A stretch of 5,512 nucleotides of DNA from Fibrobacterota bacterium (GTDB taxonomy: Bacteria; Fibrobacterota; Chitinivibrionia; Chitinivibrionales; JANQEN01), in contig JAUXBV010000280.1 of NCBI GenBank assembly GCA_030619215.1, forward strand, positions 1-5,512. Direction: 5' to 3'. This document shows, piece by piece, positions 4,548-5,512 of the stretch; the stretch's first letter is position 1, and each line of letters opens with the position of its first letter. The notes under the pieces are model-generated. The model worked only from the letters and a program-made list of their open reading frames with translations, was not told the origin of the DNA and made no database searches. The position numbers were made by a program, and so were the translations under genes.

Positions 4548-5512
4548 ATGAAAATTAACATAAAATCTTTAACTATTACTATTTCTGTAAGCTGCATTAT
4601 TGTCGCTCTTCCTATTATTCTTATTGAACTAATATTGAGACTGATATATGGCCCTGTACCTTCCGAGCCTATATCTGAATTATTCCAATATGAACACCTT
4701 GTCATATATGACCCGCTTTTTAAAATTGAGGAGCATAATGGGAGAGGATATTATGTACCGGCAAGAAAAATGAACAGTGCCAAACCATTTCCGAAAGACA
4801 AAGATCCGGAAAAAGCGAGGATTTTTTTAACCGGCGGTTCATTTGTTGAAGATTGGAATGCTTTACAATTAGAGGAAAAATTAAATGCTATACTAAGGGA
4901 GAATGCGGCAAGCAAATCCTGTGAAATAATCAACTGCGGCATGGCAACATACGACAGCTACAGAGTTTCCTTAATTATAAAGGAGATAATAAACTACGAA
5001 CCCGACCTTATTATTGTACTATCAGGTAATAACGAAAATATATATGATAAAAACGTCAATATTACTCTCTTTAATGTAAACAGGTTCCTCAGAAAATTAC
5101 GGTTATACAGAAAAATACAGGATATAGTATTAAAAAAAAGCGGCAAAAAAAAAATTGCTCTTAATCTTGATCAGGAAGATATTGACCTTGCGAAAAAACT
5201 GGGAAAATATAAGGAAAATATTAATCAGGTTATCCAATTAACAAAATCCAAAAATATCCCGCTTATTCTGGGATCCATCCCTATCAATTTAAACGGCATT
5301 CCGCCTGCAGGTAAACGTCCGGTAAATACATTATTCCTTAAAGGCTGCCTGCTGCTGGAAAATGGCGACATAAATGACGCTGTCCATGCATTTAACCGGT
5401 ATATCAATAGTAACCGTCAAAACCCTTTTGGATATTACTATTCAGGTAATGCATATAAAGAAAAAGGAGAGTATGAAAAAGCAATATCCAATTATTATAA
5501 CGCGGTAAAATA
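4548..5512 (+). CDS. Membrane-anchored SGNH/GDSL-hydrolase-like protein with TPR repeats (C-terminus at or beyond the right edge)
   Basis: The frame gives 321 complete residues from ATG at 4548; an in-frame TAA at 4536-4538 limits any upstream extension. Residues 8-33 form one hydrophobic segment (signal anchor), placing the rest outside the cytoplasm. SGNH blocks are seen in order: GGS with Ser98 (TGGSFVEDWN, replacing GDS), Gly131 (NCGMATYDSYR) and Gly160/Asn162 (LIIVLSGNNEN). From residue 259 two TPR-type helical repeats follow (LFLKGCLLLENGDINDAVHAFNRYI; YYYSGNAYKEKGEYEKAISNYYNAVK). The D-x-x-H block carrying the catalytic Asp/His is not seen, so it must lie beyond the edge, as in SGNH proteins with TPRs inserted before that block, or be absent. 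The window ends in TA at the next codon, so a stop exactly at the edge cannot be excluded. The protein is probably an esterase or O-acyl hydrolase acting at the cell surface; the substrate is unknown. It is divergent from the TIGR02147 gene and has no clear ribosome site. Confidence 0.82.
   Translation, partial: MKINIKSLTITISVSCIIVALPIILIELILRLIYGPVPSEPISELFQYEHLVIYDPLFKIEEHNGRGYYVPARKMNSAKPFPKDKDPEKARIFLTGGSFVEDWNALQLEEKLNAILRENAASKSCEIINCGMATYDSYRVSLIIKEIINYEPDLIIVLSGNNENIYDKNVNITLFNVNRFLRKLRLYRKIQDIVLKKSGKKKIALNLDQEDIDLAKKLGKYKENINQVIQLTKSKNIPLILGSIPINLNGIPPAGKRPVNTLFLKGCLLLENGDINDAVHAFNRYINSNRQNPFGYYYSGNAYKEKGEYEKAISNYYNAVK

Noticed and set aside
4751..4942. Minus-strand open frame of 63 codons
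   Set aside because: It is antisense to the SGNH block I region and has no start context or recognisable product.
5225..5407. Minus-strand open frame of 60 codons
   Set aside because: It is antisense to the TPR region of the plus-strand gene and has no independent support.

Overview
The window looks like a low-GC piece of a Fibrobacterota-type (Fibrobacter/Chitinivibrionia-like) genome. This is inference. It rests on a TIGR02147/DUF4423 protein, a family best known to me from Fibrobacter and Bdellovibrio, lying beside a large lipoprotein with a carboxypeptidase-regulatory-like domain. It also rests on a secreted protease carrying a Kre9/KNH-like domain and the start of a MAM domain. No rRNA, tRNA, CRISPR array or recognisable insertion sequence is visible.

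Left block (1-1670, minus strand): two genes read leftwards as a tightly coupled pair. The promoter-proximal gene (1017-1670) encodes a 217-residue secreted protein that I do not recognise. Its stop codon overlaps the start codon of a secreted papain-like cysteine peptidase (1-1017) that runs off the left edge. The peptidase has almost no room for a pro-region, so the small partner is a candidate inhibitor or foldase acting in trans (inference).

Spacer 1671-1907: 237 bases with no gene but several inverted repeats, including a 29-base hairpin, a 16-base perfect palindrome and overlapping alternative stems. It probably holds the promoter and leader of the left block and may be a structured RNA or a repeated extragenic element.

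Middle block (1908-4314, minus strand): the TIGR02147/DUF4423 helix-turn-helix-like protein (3475-4314) overlaps by 17 bases the start of a 527-residue predicted lipoprotein (1908-3491). The lipoprotein combines a carboxypeptidase-regulatory-like domain, a central domain that reads like a metallopeptidase with its zinc site lost, and a C-terminal beta domain. A regulator coupled to a surface protein is the most interesting two-gene system here.

Divergent spacer 4315-4547: a perfect inverted repeat (CGTTCAC, 4-base gap, GTGAACG), an extra GTGAAC half-site and helically phased A/T tracts look like a control region for the middle block, possibly also for the gene on the right.

Right block (4548-5512, plus strand): a membrane-anchored SGNH/GDSL-hydrolase-like protein with TPR repeats, cut by the right edge.

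All five proteins except the TIGR02147 protein carry an export signal or N-terminal membrane anchor, so the window is mainly about cell-surface or secreted functions.
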